From positions 62,001 to 126,000 of the forward strand of contig NZ_QZEY01000010.1 in the NCBI RefSeq assembly GCF_003594875.1: 64,000 bases of DNA. Reading direction: 5' to 3'. The first letter of the stretch is position 1, and every line of letters starts with the position of its first letter. Under the pieces are notes generated by a model that saw only the letters and a program-made list of their open reading frames with translations, was not told the origin of the DNA and did not search any database. The DNA is from Bailinhaonella thermotolerans (lineage in GTDB: Bacteria > Actinomycetota > Actinomycetes > Streptosporangiales > Streptosporangiaceae). Of this stretch, positions 17,145-26,407 are shown in pieces. The position numbers were made by a program, and so were the translations under genes.

Positions 17145-18098
17145 ATGCACACCGTCGCCGTCCTGGCCCTGGACCACGTGGTGGCGGCCGACCTGGCGAT
17201 CCCGGTCGAGGCGTTCGGCCGCGCCCGGCTGGCCGACGGGAGCAGGCCGTACCGCGTCCTGGTCTGCGCACCCCGGCAGCGGGTGGCCACCGAGACCTTC
17301 GCGATCCTCGCGCCGCACGGCCTGGAGGCGTTGCGCGAGGCCGGCACGGTCATCGTGCCCGGCTGCTCGGAGCGCGCCGGCCCGCCTGGCGTGGACGTGC
17401 TCGACGCCCTGCGCGCGGCCGCGGCCGGCGGCGCCCGGATCGCGTCCATCTGCGCCGGGGCGTTCACCCTGGCGGCGGCGGGGCTGCTCGACGGGCTCGC
17501 CGCCACCACGCACTGGGCCGCCACCGACCGGCTGGCCGCGATGTTCCCGCGCGTGGACGTGCGGCCCGACGTGCTGTACGTCGACAACGGCGCGATCCTG
17601 ACGTCGGCGGGGGCGTCGGCGGGGCTGGACCTGTGCCTGCACCTGATCCGGCGGGACTTCGGCTCGGCGGTCGCCGCGGACTCGGCGCGGCTGTCGGTGA
17701 CGCCGCTGGAGCGGGAGGGCGGGCAGGCGCAGTTCGTCGCGCACTCCCCGCCGCCGGTGCCCCGGGGCTCGCTGCTGGAGCCGGTGTTCGCCTGGATCGA
17801 GGACAACCTCGCCGGGGAGGTGACCCTGGCGGACCTGGCCCGGGTGGCCGGCCTGAGCGAGCGGACGTTCAGCCGCCGTTTCCGGGAGCAGACCGGGACC
17901 ACCCCCTTGCAGTGGCTGCTGCGGGCCCGCGTACGGCGCGCCCAGTACCTCCTGGAGAACACCGACCACGGCGTGGAGCGCGTCGCGGCCAGGTGCGGCT
18001 TCGGCTCGCCCACCGCCTTCCGCGAGCGGTTCAAACGGGTCACCGGCGTCACCCCGCGCTCCTACCGCGCCTCCTTCCGCACCCCCGCCGCGCCCTGA
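17145..18098 (+). CDS. GlxA-type AraC regulator (DJ-1/PfpI plus HTH)
   Basis: A transcription activator of 317 aa. The N-terminal half is a DJ-1/PfpI-like domain with its elbow cysteine in IASICAGAFTLAAAGLL (Cys103) and the motif TSAGASAGLDLCLHLIR. The C-terminal half holds two AraC helix-turn-helices (VTLADLARVAGLSERTFSRR, then VERVAARCGFGSPTAFRERF). The family controls catabolic or stress genes in response to small ligands. The ATG at 17145 has no strong Shine-Dalgarno sequence. The 3' end converges on the S9 peptidase gene with 32 bases between stops. Confidence 0.9.
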   Translation: MHTVAVLALDHVVAADLAIPVEAFGRARLADGSRPYRVLVCAPRQRVATETFAILAPHGLEALREAGTVIVPGCSERAGPPGVDVLDALRAAAAGGARIASICAGAFTLAAAGLLDGLAATTHWAATDRLAAMFPRVDVRPDVLYVDNGAILTSAGASAGLDLCLHLIRRDFGSAVAADSARLSVTPLEREGGQAQFVAHSPPPVPRGSLLEPVFAWIEDNLAGEVTLADLARVAGLSERTFSRRFREQTGTTPLQWLLRARVRRAQYLLENTDHGVERVAARCGFGSPTAFRERFKRVTGVTPRSYRASFRTPAAP

Positions 18099-18133
18099 CC
18101 GCCGGACGGCCCGGGCCCGCCGGGCGGCGGTCA
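18096..18133. terminator. Inverted repeat spanning two convergent stop codons
   Basis: TGACCGCC (18096-18103) and its complement GGCGGTCA (18126-18133) each include a stop codon, one for the AraC gene and one for the S9 peptidase gene, with further G/C pairing between. This is a compact bidirectional terminator candidate. Confidence 0.6.
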
Positions 18134-19963
18134 GGAGACGGGGTCCGGCGGGGTGGTGAGGTGGCGGGACAGCCAGGCGGCGATGGTCTTGACGAGGGTC
18201 TCGCGGTTGGCTCTGCCGCGCACCTCGTGGCCCTCGTCCGGGAAGATCAGGCTGTCGCAGGGGCGGCCGAGGGCCCGGGCGGCCCGGATCGCCTGCTCGG
18301 CCTCGTACAGCGGGACGTTGGTGTCCTGGGCGCCGTGGACCACCAGCAGCGGGGCGGCCAGGCGGTCGAAGGCGTGCAGCGGCGACAGGGCGCGGAGCAG
18401 GTCGCGGTCGCGGGAGGGGTCGCCGTACTCCCGGACGGCGGCGGCGGCGATCCACGGCTCGGTCCGCTCGTAGAAGGTCTCGAAGTCGGCGATGCCGCAG
18501 ATGTCCACGCCCGCCCGGAAGAGGCGCGGATAGGTGACGAGCGCCGCCAGGGTGAGGTAGCCGCCGTACGACCAGCCCATGCAGGCCATCCGCGACGGGT
18601 CGGCCACGCCGAGCCGTACCAGCGCGGCGGCGCAGTCGGCGACGTCGTCCACGGCGCGGAACCGCAGGGGGCCGTTGTCGGCCTCGCGGAAGGCCCGGCC
18701 GAAGCCGCCCGAGCCGCGGACGTTGGGCGCGAAGACGCCGATCCCCGCGGCCAGCAGGTTCTGGTAGAGCGGGTTGAACGCGGGCCGCTCCTGGTCCTCC
18801 GGCCCGCCGTGCAGGTAGATGGCGAAGGGGGCGGGGCCCTCGACCCCGGGCACCCGGTAGAGCCACCCGCTCAGCCCCAGCCCGTCGCGGGCGAGGACGG
18901 GGAACGGCTCCGCCGGGACCGCCCCGGCGAGCGCCCCGGTCCCGGCGACCTCGTGGTACCGGCCGGTGTCCAGGTCGCACAGCACGACGTGGGCCGGGTG
19001 GGCGGGCCCCTCGGCCGTCAGCGCGGCCCGCGACCCGTCGGGGGTGAGGCGCACCGAGGTCAGCAGCTCGGCGGGCGGCGGCGGCAGCGGGCGCGCGATC
19101 CCGGTCTCCATGTCGATCAGCTCCGGCTCGGAGCGGCCCCCGGCGTTCCAGACCAGCAGGCCGCGGCGGCCGTCCAGGCTCAGCTCGAAGAGGTCCGCGT
19201 CGGCGTCCGGGCGTTCGGCGAGTACGGCGGGCTCGCCGCCCCCGCTCACCGCGACCAGCGCGGCCCGGTCCCGTCCCGCGTCCGTGACCAGGTACGCCGT
19301 CTCCCCGCCGGGTGAGAGCACGCCATGGTCCGTGGTCCCGTCCAGGCCCTCCAGCAGCGGCACCTCCGGCACGGTCCCGGCGGGGACGTCCGCGAGGTAC
19401 ATCCGGCGCCCGCCGCGCGGCCCGCGGCGGATCAGGACGTGGCGGTGGTCCCGGCTCGCGGCGACCGCGTGCGTCAGCGGCCCGCGCGCCAGGACCCGCG
19501 ACTCCCCGGTGCCGGCGTCGATGAGCAGCGCCTCGGCCCGGCCGGACGCCTGGATCGTGTCGGCGAGGAGGTCGTCCCCGCGCCCGGTCCACCGGCCGAA
19601 GGTCGCCGAGCCGCCCTCCGGCGCGCAGAGCGGCCGCAGGTCCCCGCCGTCGGGCCGGACCGTCCAGACCTGCCCGTGCTCGCCCCCTCCGGGCAGGAGC
19701 CGTACGGCGAGGCGAGCGCCGGTGGGCGACCAGCTCACGTCGGTCACGGCCTCGGGACCGGTGTCCAGCGGCCGGGAGCCGTCCTCCCCGTCCAGGCGCA
19801 GGATCCACACGCGCGGGCGGCCGTCCCGGTCGCTGACGTACGCCACGGCGCGGCCGTCCGGGGACAGCGCGGGCGCCAGGCAGTTCCAGGCGGTGAGGCT
19901 CGCCTCCGCCGGGGGCGCTCGCCGGGCGCCGAGGATCAGCCGATGCGGTGTGCCTGCAGCCAT
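18131..19963 (-). CDS. S9 family prolyl oligopeptidase-like peptidase
   Basis: A serine peptidase of 610 aa. Residues 1-350 form beta-propeller WD40-like blades (APALSPDGRAVAYVSDRDG, TDVSWSPTGARLAVR). The C-terminal alpha/beta hydrolase domain has GWSYGG (Ser near 466), HGAQDTNVP (Asp near 546) and DEGHEVRG (His near 577). No signal peptide, so cytosolic. It is the third gene of an operon and overlaps the end of the amidotransferase gene by 28 bases. In NAGGN-type clusters a peptidase accompanies the amidotransferase. Here an S9 enzyme could recycle the amidated peptide; this is inference. Confidence 0.88.
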   Translation of the reverse strand: MAAGTPHRLILGARRAPPAEASLTAWNCLAPALSPDGRAVAYVSDRDGRPRVWILRLDGEDGSRPLDTGPEAVTDVSWSPTGARLAVRLLPGGGEHGQVWTVRPDGGDLRPLCAPEGGSATFGRWTGRGDDLLADTIQASGRAEALLIDAGTGESRVLARGPLTHAVAASRDHRHVLIRRGPRGGRRMYLADVPAGTVPEVPLLEGLDGTTDHGVLSPGGETAYLVTDAGRDRAALVAVSGGGEPAVLAERPDADADLFELSLDGRRGLLVWNAGGRSEPELIDMETGIARPLPPPPAELLTSVRLTPDGSRAALTAEGPAHPAHVVLCDLDTGRYHEVAGTGALAGAVPAEPFPVLARDGLGLSGWLYRVPGVEGPAPFAIYLHGGPEDQERPAFNPLYQNLLAAGIGVFAPNVRGSGGFGRAFREADNGPLRFRAVDDVADCAAALVRLGVADPSRMACMGWSYGGYLTLAALVTYPRLFRAGVDICGIADFETFYERTEPWIAAAAVREYGDPSRDRDLLRALSPLHAFDRLAAPLLVVHGAQDTNVPLYEAEQAIRAARALGRPCDSLIFPDEGHEVRGRANRETLVKTIAAWLSRHLTTPPDPVS

Positions 19964-21726
19964 AGTTCGAGGAGCGCGAGTTGCCACAGGGTGTTGACCC
20001 CGGTGGTGGTGTGGTCGTCGTCGGGCGCGGCGAGCAGGCGTTCGACCCGGTCGGGCCGGAACAGCCCGCGCGACTTGGCGGCCGGAGCGGTCAGCGCGTC
20101 GCGGACCAGGTCCAGGAACGGGCCCTGGATGTGGCGGATGGCGGGCACCGGGAAGTAGCCCTTGGGCCGGTCGATGATCTGCTCCGGGAGCAGCGCGCGG
20201 GCGGCGTCCTTGAGCACGCCCTTGCCCCCGTCGGCGATCTTGAGCTCGGGCGGGCAGGCCGCGGCCAGCTCGACCAGCTCGTGGTCCAGGAACGGGGTCC
20301 TGGCCTCCAGCCCGAACGCCATGGTCATGTTGTCCACCCGCTTGACCGGGTCGTCCACCAGCATCGCGGTCGTCTCCAGCCGGAGCACCGCGTCCAGCGT
20401 CGTGTCCGCCCCCGGCGCGGCCAGGTGGTCGCGGATGAAGTCGCCGCTGGCGTCGTGGCCGATGAGGTACTCGGGGTTGAGGTACTCCCCGAGCGCCGCA
20501 TGCGGGCGGTCGGCGAACGCCTCGCCGTACGCCCTGGCCGCCCGCTCCCGGGGCACGCCGGCCATCTCGGGGAACCAGGAGTACCCCGCGAACACCTCGT
20601 CGGCGCCCTGGCCGGACTGCACGACCGTCACGTGCCGGGCCACCTCCTGGGACAGCAGGTGGAAGGCGACGCAGTCGTGGCTGACCATGGGCTCGCTCAT
20701 CGCGCGGATCGCGGGCTCCAGGCCGTCGAGGAGCCGGGAGTCGGGGATGCGGATGCGGTGGTGGTCGGTCCCGAAGCGGTCGGCGACCAGGTCGGAGTAC
20801 CCGAACTCGTCGCCCCGCTCGCCGCCCGCGGGCTGGAAGCCGATGCTGAAGGTGGACAGGTCCCGCTGGCCCTCCTCGGCGAGCAGCGCGACGATCAGGC
20901 TGGAGTCCAGCCCGCCGGACAGCAGCACGCCCACCGGCACGTCGGCCACCATGCGCCGCCGTACGGCGGTGCGCAGCCGGTCCAGCACGGCCTCGCGCCA
21001 GCCGGCCGCGTCCATCCCGGCGTACTCCGGCAGGGCGTCCCTGGTGTACGGCGGCCGCCAGTAGACGTGGTCGGTCATCGCGCCGTCGGCCTCGACCGTG
21101 CGCACGGTGGCCGGCGGGAGCTTGCGGACCCCGGCCAGGATCGTGCGCTCGCCGGGCACCAGCGAGTGGAAGGTCATGTAGTGGTGCAGCGCGACGCGGT
21201 CGATGGCGGTGTCCACGCCGCCGCCGTCCAGCAGCGCGGGCAGCGTGGAGGCGAACCGCAGCCGCGCGCCGTCGCGGGCCAGGTACATCGGCTTGATCCC
21301 GAGCCGGTCCCGGCCGAGCGTCAGCCGCCCGGCGTCGCGCTCGTGGACGGCGAAGGCGAACATGCCCTTGAACCGCTCGACGCAGGCGGGCCCCCACCGG
21401 TGGAACGCCTTGACCAGCACCTCGGTGTCGGAGGTGGAGAAGAACTCGTAGCCCTCGCGCCGCAGTTCCTCGCGCAGCTCGCGGTAGTTGTACAGGCAGC
21501 CGTTGAACACCGCCGCCAGGCCGAGCGCGGAGTCCACCATCGGCTGCGCCGCCTTCTCGGACAGGTCGATGATCTTCAGGCGCCGGTGGCCGAGGGCGAC
21601 GGGCCCCAGCGACCACAGCCCCGACCCGTCAGGGCCGCGGTCGTGCATCGCGTCGGTCATCCGTCCCACGGCTCCGACGTCTGCGCTCTCTCCGTCGAAG
21701 CGGAACTCTCCAGCAAGGCCGCACAT
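19936..21726 (-). CDS. N-acetylglutaminylglutamine amidotransferase-like (AsnB family)
   Basis: A glutamine-dependent amidotransferase of 596 aa. The N-terminal class II glutaminase begins with the nucleophile Cys2 (MCGLAGEF) and has RGPDGSG and FNGCLYNYRELR. The synthetase half has the PP-loop VLLSGGLDSSLIVALLAEEG near residues 264-283. Motifs such as ALHHYMTFHSLVPGERTIL, MSEPMVSHDCVAF and VVQSGQGADEVFAGYSW place it with the trio_amidotrans/NAGGN group rather than with asparagine synthetase proper; that group amidates the C-terminal glutamine of the osmolyte dipeptide. Its ATG shares one base with the stop of the upstream GCS2-like gene. The usual GNAT/ATP-grasp partner (Ngg) is absent, so the substrate is uncertain. 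Confidence 0.85.
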   Translation of the reverse strand: MCGLAGEFRFDGESADVGAVGRMTDAMHDRGPDGSGLWSLGPVALGHRRLKIIDLSEKAAQPMVDSALGLAAVFNGCLYNYRELREELRREGYEFFSTSDTEVLVKAFHRWGPACVERFKGMFAFAVHERDAGRLTLGRDRLGIKPMYLARDGARLRFASTLPALLDGGGVDTAIDRVALHHYMTFHSLVPGERTILAGVRKLPPATVRTVEADGAMTDHVYWRPPYTRDALPEYAGMDAAGWREAVLDRLRTAVRRRMVADVPVGVLLSGGLDSSLIVALLAEEGQRDLSTFSIGFQPAGGERGDEFGYSDLVADRFGTDHHRIRIPDSRLLDGLEPAIRAMSEPMVSHDCVAFHLLSQEVARHVTVVQSGQGADEVFAGYSWFPEMAGVPRERAARAYGEAFADRPHAALGEYLNPEYLIGHDASGDFIRDHLAAPGADTTLDAVLRLETTAMLVDDPVKRVDNMTMAFGLEARTPFLDHELVELAAACPPELKIADGGKGVLKDAARALLPEQIIDRPKGYFPVPAIRHIQGPFLDLVRDALTAPAAKSRGLFRPDRVERLLAAPDDDHTTTGVNTLWQLALLELWLQAHRIG

Positions 21727-22868
21727 CAGGCGATCACTCCAGGTCGGGGGGGAAACTGCGCGGGCGTCCAGTCCGTCTCCCGCGTCTCGGCCAGCACCAG
21801 GTCCACCACGTCGGACAGCCGCCCGCTCCGGGTGAACGCCGCGCGCTGGCGGGCCGCGCTGCTGCCCCGGGCCAGCGCCTCGGCGGCCAGGGCGCTGACC
21901 AGCTCCCAGTCGCCGGTCTCCTCCAGGTACGGCCGCAGGCCCCGGACCAGGCCGCCCACGACCTCGGCGGGGGGCCTCGGCACGCCTTCCACCGGGTCGA
22001 CGAGCTCGTCCTCAAGCCCCGAGCGGGCCGCGCGCCAGGTGGCCGCGCTGACCATCTCCAGCCGGATCGCGCGGCGGTCGCCGCTCTCGATCGCGGCGAT
22101 CTCCCGCAGCACCAGGGCCCGGAACAGCCCGGCGATCAGCACGATGTCGCCGACGCGCGGGCAGGAGTCGCAGATCCGCAGCTCCACGGTGGGCACGTGG
22201 TCCGAGGGGCGGACGTCGAAGTAGATCATCCCGGGGTCGGTGATCACCCCGGACCTGACCAGGTCGCCGACGACCCCGTCGTACTCCTCGGCCGAGGCGA
22301 AGCGCGGCACCGGCCCCGCGGTCGGCCACCGCTCCCACACCAGCCGCCGGTAGCTGGCGTATCCGGTGTCCCGGCCGCGCCAGTACGGCGAGCTGCAGCT
22401 CAGCGCCAGGAGCGGGGCCAGCCAGGGGGACAGCCGGTGGGCGACCGCCACCGCCAGGTCCCGGTCGGGCACCTCCACGTGCACCTGCGTGCCGCAGATG
22501 AGCTGTTCGCGGGTCAGCGACTGGTACTCGTCCAGCATCCGCTCGTACCGCGGATCCGGGGAGATCTTGATCGCCTGCTCGTCCACCAGCGGCACGCTGC
22601 CGGCCGCCGCGATCCCGAGGCCCAGCCCTTCCGCCGCCCCGATCACCAGATGGCGCAGCGTCGTCAGCTCGCGGCCCAGATCCGCCAGGTCCACGCACGG
22701 GCGGGTGTTGGACTCCACCACCGAGCGCTGCAGCTCCTGGGTGAACGCCTCTTCCGGCAACTGGTCGAGCAGCAGCGCGGCGCGCGCGGCGAGCCGCCGG
22801 CTGTCGAGGTCCACCACCTGGAACTCCTCTTCGACGCCGACCGCCGCCGTCCCCGCCCGGCCCGCCAT
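21726..22868 (-). CDS. GCS2-family carboxylate-amine ligase (YbdK-like)
   Basis: An ATP-dependent ligase of the glutamate-cysteine ligase 2 family, about 380 aa, joining the gamma-carboxylate of glutamate to an amine. VGVEEEFQVVDLDSRRL opens the domain. QRSVVESNTRPCVDL, ICGTQVHVEVPD, SCSSPYWRGRDTGYASYR and PTVELRICDSCPRV are family motifs that include the metal-binding glutamates. The start at 22868 is preferred (GAAGGGG 5 bases before); a GTG at 22898 is in frame. It is the first gene of the operon, directly coupled to the amidotransferase. Its placement suggests it makes the peptide bond that the second enzyme then amidates. The amine partner is unknown. Confidence 0.85.
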   Translation of the reverse strand: MAGRAGTAAVGVEEEFQVVDLDSRRLAARAALLLDQLPEEAFTQELQRSVVESNTRPCVDLADLGRELTTLRHLVIGAAEGLGLGIAAAGSVPLVDEQAIKISPDPRYERMLDEYQSLTREQLICGTQVHVEVPDRDLAVAVAHRLSPWLAPLLALSCSSPYWRGRDTGYASYRRLVWERWPTAGPVPRFASAEEYDGVVGDLVRSGVITDPGMIYFDVRPSDHVPTVELRICDSCPRVGDIVLIAGLFRALVLREIAAIESGDRRAIRLEMVSAATWRAARSGLEDELVDPVEGVPRPPAEVVGGLVRGLRPYLEETGDWELVSALAAEALARGSSAARQRAAFTRSGRLSDVVDLVLAETRETDWTPAQFPPRPGVIA

Positions 22869-23173
22869 GGCCGCCCCTTCGAGTAAGGATGTCGTCACGG
22901 TTTCGACCTGCCCAAAATTCCGATGTTTGCACTATTTGCGGACATCTCTGCAGGTAAGAGGACACGGAGCGATCCTCTCCGGGCGGCCGGTCCCGGCGGC
23001 GTCAGGGGCGATTCCGGCCGGGCGTAAGGGCGTCGGACGCAGCGCCGTAAGCCGACATTTCATCCAATAGGCGTACAATCTGGCGTCCGGGCGCCCCCGG
23101 CGTGAAGGCCGGTGAACCGGCGCCGGACCGCTCCCGGCTCCGCCGGTCATGAACCCACGCCCGGGGGGTTTCC
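22869..23173. other. Divergent intergenic region, 305 bases
   Basis: This region lies between the GCS2-like operon (minus) and the AraC-type gene (plus). It has A/T-rich patches around 22913-22940 and 23060-23075 suited to promoters for each side. There is no convincing small gene, and I could not define a palindromic operator. Confidence 0.5.
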
Positions 23174-24178
23174 TTGCTGATCCTCGACACGGACACGCTG
23201 CCGCCCCGGGAGCGCGCCGAGGCGTTCCACCACGCCCTGACCGACGACTCGGTGCCCAACGACATCGTGCACGAGGAGCCGGGGACGGGGATCAGGGCCC
23301 GGCTCGAGGTGTGGCGGATCGGCGGGCTGGGCCTGCTGGAGGCGTGCTCCACCGGGTTCGAGCTCCACCGCACGGAACGGCACGTGCGGCGGCAGCGGGC
23401 CGATCCGGTGGTCTCCGTGTCGCTCCAGTTGAGCGGGGTCGGGCGGGCCGAGGTGGCGGGGCGGCGGATGACCTTCGGCCCGGACGACATCACGATCTTC
23501 CACGAGCTGGCGCCGCGGGTGTACGGCTGGTCCGGGTCCGGCTCGTCCAAGGCGATGGTCATCGGCATGGACCGGGTGGGCATGCCGGTGGAGGCGGTCG
23601 TGGACGCCTCGCTCCGGCTACGCGTGAGCCCGCTGTACAGCCTGGTCCTGAACCACCTGCGCGAGCTGTGGCGCGACCCCGGCCGGGTGGCCGCCGACCC
23701 CGGGGCCCCCGCCGTGGCCGACGCCACCGTCGAGCTGGTGCGGGCGCTCCTGGCGTCGGCGCAGGGCGGCGAGAGGCCCGGCCTGACCCGGTCCGTCATG
23801 GAGGAGACGCTCCTCACCCGGATCCTGGCCCACGCCCGCGAGCGGCTCGCCGACCCGGGCCTCACCCCCGAGCGGATCGCCGCGGAGCACGCCATATCGG
23901 TGCGTCACCTGTACGCCGTCCTCGGCCGCGCCGGGATCAGCCTGGAACAGTGGATCATCTCGGAACGGCTGGAGCGGGCCCGCGAGGCGCTGGCGTCGCG
24001 GGCCCGCGACCATCTCACGATCGCCGCGATCGCCCGGCGCTGGGGCTTCGCCACGGCGAGTCACTTCACCCGCCGCTTCCGGGAGGCGTACGGCATGACG
24101 CCCGGCGAGTGGCGGCGGCTGCGGCGGGACGGCGCCGGCCCCGATCCCGGCGGGGACCTCGTCAGAGGAAGCGCTTGA
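23174..24178 (+). CDS. AraC-family transcription regulator
   Basis: A 334-aa regulator. The N-terminal domain resembles the AraC-type binding domain that accompanies AraC_binding_2 (LLEACSTGFELHRTERHVRR, VSVSLQLSGVGRAEVAGRRM). The C-terminal end has two helix-turn-helices (TPERIAAEHAISVRHLYAVL and LTIAAIARRWGFATASHFTR then FREAYGMTPGEWRRL). The TTG start at 23174 follows GGGGGG at about 5 bases. It is divergent from the GCS2/amidotransferase operon and overlaps the convergent alpha/beta hydrolase gene by 17 bases, so either neighbour may be its target. Confidence 0.88.
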   Translation: MLILDTDTLPPRERAEAFHHALTDDSVPNDIVHEEPGTGIRARLEVWRIGGLGLLEACSTGFELHRTERHVRRQRADPVVSVSLQLSGVGRAEVAGRRMTFGPDDITIFHELAPRVYGWSGSGSSKAMVIGMDRVGMPVEAVVDASLRLRVSPLYSLVLNHLRELWRDPGRVAADPGAPAVADATVELVRALLASAQGGERPGLTRSVMEETLLTRILAHARERLADPGLTPERIAAEHAISVRHLYAVLGRAGISLEQWIISERLERAREALASRARDHLTIAAIARRWGFATASHFTRRFREAYGMTPGEWRRLRRDGAGPDPGGDLVRGSA

Positions 24179-25013
24179 TGAAGGCCAGGGCGGTGTCGCA
24201 CACCTCGCGCCAGCCGCTGTCGATGGTGAGGGAGTGGCCCCGGCCGGGCATCTCGACGATCTCCGTGGTGTGGTGCTCGTTGCGGGCCTGCTTCTTGTAG
24301 GAGGCGTTGGTGATCGCCCACGGGACCGTGTTGTCCCTCTCGCCCGAGATGAGCAGCAGCGGGCCGCGGTCCCCGGCGGTGCTGTCGACCTTGGTCTCGC
24401 TCCACGGGTTGAAGTTGGCCACCGCCGCCTGGAACAGCGGGGCCCCCGGCGCCGGCACGCAGAACGTCTCGTACAGCTCCCTGGCCTCGTCCTCGCTCAC
24501 CGCGTTGGCGAAGGAGTAGCGGAACTGGTCGTACGTCAGCGGGACGGCGCGGTGGACGTTGGCCGGGTTGGCGAGCACCGGGGCGGCGGCGCGCAGCGAG
24601 GAGACCGGCAGGGGCAGCACGCCCTGGAACGGGGCCGGGTCGATGGCCACGCTCGCGCACGCCAGGCCGCGCCCGGCGAGGATCTGGGTGAGCAGGCCGC
24701 CGAAGGAGTGCCCCACGAGGGCCGGCCGCCGCTCCAGCCGCCCGATCAGCTCGGCGTAGTGGTCGGCGACCTGGCCGACCGTCTTGTGCGCGAACACCTC
24801 CGGGTGGGCCTTGGCCTCGGCCACGGTCTCCGGGTCGTCGGGCCAGCCGGGCGTGACGGCCGCGAATCCGGCCTCCTCGAACACCCCCGCCCACCGGTCC
24901 CAGCTCGTGGGCAGCAGCCACAGGCCGTGGATGAAGACGACCGGCGTACGGCCGCCGGCGTTGGCGCGCTCCACCTGCGCGAGGTCGCGGTCACTGAAGG
25001 TCGTGGATGACAT
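24162..25013 (-). CDS. Alpha/beta hydrolase
   Basis: A 283-aa hydrolase with the alpha/beta fold. The oxyanion-side motif is VVFIHGLWLLPTSW (residues 24-37) and the nucleophile elbow is LVGHSFGG. A late Asp in LLISGERDNTVPW and His in MPGRGHSLTIDSGW complete the triad. No export signal. The 3' end overlaps the AraC gene by 17 bases on the opposite strand. A second hydrolase gene lies 99 bases upstream on the same strand and may be co-transcribed. Substrate unknown. Confidence 0.88.
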   Translation of the reverse strand: MSSTTFSDRDLAQVERANAGGRTPVVFIHGLWLLPTSWDRWAGVFEEAGFAAVTPGWPDDPETVAEAKAHPEVFAHKTVGQVADHYAELIGRLERRPALVGHSFGGLLTQILAGRGLACASVAIDPAPFQGVLPLPVSSLRAAAPVLANPANVHRAVPLTYDQFRYSFANAVSEDEARELYETFCVPAPGAPLFQAAVANFNPWSETKVDSTAGDRGPLLLISGERDNTVPWAITNASYKKQARNEHHTTEIVEMPGRGHSLTIDSGWREVCDTALAFIKRFL

Positions 25014-25112
25014 GTCCGTCCTTGGGGTGTCGGGAGGAAGGGGCCGGCGCCGTACGGCCGCCGGAGACGCGCCGGGCCGCGTGGGGGAACCCGCGGCCCC
25101 GGCGGCCGGGTC

Positions 25113-26081
25113 TCAGTCCGCGGTGAGGGCGCGGCGCAGGGTGGTGACGGCCAGGTCGATGGCCGAGCCGGCGGCGTGGGTCTGGCGCAGGGCGTTGAGC
25201 ATGACGAAGTCGTGGATGACGCCCTGATAACGGACGGCGACGACCGGCACGCCCGCCTGCCGGAGCTTGTTCGCGTAGGCCTCGCCCTCGTCGCGGAGCA
25301 CGTCGGCCTCGGCGGTGATGACCAGGGCCGGCGGCAGCCCCGCGAGCTGCCCCGGGGTGGCCCGCAGCGGGGAGGCGGTGATCCGCGCCCGCTCGGCCTC
25401 CCCGGTGGTGTACTGGTCCCAGAACCAGGTCATGGCGTCGCGGCGCAGGAAGTAGCCCTCGGCGAACCGCCGGTAGGAGCCGGTGCCGAACGAGGCGTCG
25501 GTCACCGGGTAGAACAGCACCTGCTGGCGCAGGTCCAGGCCGCCGCGTTCCTTGGCCATCAGGGTCAGGGCGGCGCTCATGTTGCCGCCGACCGAGTCCC
25601 CGGCCACCGCCACACGGGAGGGGTCCAGGCCCTTGTCCCGCCCGTGGGTGACCACCCAGCGGGCGACCGTCCAGCACTGCTCGATCGCGACCGGATAGCG
25701 GTGCTCGGGCGACAGGCCGTACTCGGGGAACACCACCGCCGCCCCCACACCGGCCGCGAGCTCACGCACCAGCCGGTCATGGGTGCCGGCGTTGCCGAAC
25801 ACCCACCCGGCCCCGTGGATGTAGACGATCACCGGCAGGACCCCGGCGCTCCCGGCCGGCCTGACGATCCGCGCCCGCACCTGGCCGGTGGGACCACCGG
25901 GCACCGTCACCCACTCCTCATCCACCTCCGGCATGACGACCGGCCCGGACTGGACCTCATCCACCGCCTTACGACCCTCCTCCGGCGGCATCTGAAACAG
26001 GTACGGCGGCCGCGCGGTGGCCTCGGCGAAGGCGGCCGCCGCGGGCTCCAGTACAGGGGCGTCGGGACTGAGGTCGTGCAT
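25113..26081 (-). CDS. HSL/Aes-family esterase
   Basis: A carboxylesterase of the hormone-sensitive-lipase (family IV) type, 322 aa. The oxyanion motif is YIHGAGWVFGNAGTHDRLV, with HGAG where HGGG is usual. The nucleophile elbow is AGDSVGGNMSAAL. The late Asp and His are seen in VITAEADVLRDEGEAYANKL and VIHDFVMLNALRQT. No signal peptide; cytosolic hydrolysis of short acyl esters is expected. It is upstream of and co-directional with another hydrolase gene, so a small hydrolytic operon is plausible. Confidence 0.9.
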   Translation of the reverse strand: MHDLSPDAPVLEPAAAAFAEATARPPYLFQMPPEEGRKAVDEVQSGPVVMPEVDEEWVTVPGGPTGQVRARIVRPAGSAGVLPVIVYIHGAGWVFGNAGTHDRLVRELAAGVGAAVVFPEYGLSPEHRYPVAIEQCWTVARWVVTHGRDKGLDPSRVAVAGDSVGGNMSAALTLMAKERGGLDLRQQVLFYPVTDASFGTGSYRRFAEGYFLRRDAMTWFWDQYTTGEAERARITASPLRATPGQLAGLPPALVITAEADVLRDEGEAYANKLRQAGVPVVAVRYQGVIHDFVMLNALRQTHAAGSAIDLAVTTLRRALTAD

Positions 26082-26407
26082 GTTCTACCCGTTCACGTGG
26101 AGGTGGAGCCGGCCCGCGCGCCCGGACGAGCCGTCGGGGGAACGCGGCGCCGGGTGCCGTTCAGGCGCTGCCCGCAATCTAGGAGCGCCCCGCCGCCCGG
26201 AATCGCCTGACCGTGCACACCCCTTGCCCCTGCCCGCTCGCCCCCGCCCGCGCGGATGGGCGGCGCGCGGGAACGGCCTCGCCGTGAACCGGGAGCGGGC
26301 TCGTCGGCCTCGCCGTGAACCGGGAGCGGGCTCGTCGGCCTCGCCGTGAACCGGGGGCGGGCCGGCGACGTGTTAGCGGTAAGCGTCGCCCGAGAAGGGA
26401 AGCGGAG
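26082..26407. other. Intergenic region with tandem repeats, 326 bases
   Basis: This lies between the esterase gene (minus) and the fibronectin-III gene (plus). It contains the 31-bp tandem repeat described at 26277. Otherwise it is G/C-rich without a defensible gene. Confidence 0.5.
26277..26363. repeat. 31-bp tandem repeat, 2.8 units
   Basis: Two identical 31-base units (26277-26307 and 26308-26338) begin CCTCGCCGTGAACCGGGAGC. A third truncated unit with a single substitution starts at 26339. They lie just upstream of the fibronectin-III gene. There are no variable spacers, so this is not a CRISPR array. Confidence 0.9.

Noticed and set aside
16497-19808. 1103-codon minus-strand frame through the S9 peptidase and AraC genes
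   Set aside because: Only its last 147 codons (DUF6010) are real; the rest is a shadow of genes with clear domains in other frames.
26277-26363. Possible CRISPR array
   Set aside because: Units are directly adjacent with no spacers, only 2.8 copies, and no cas genes are present.
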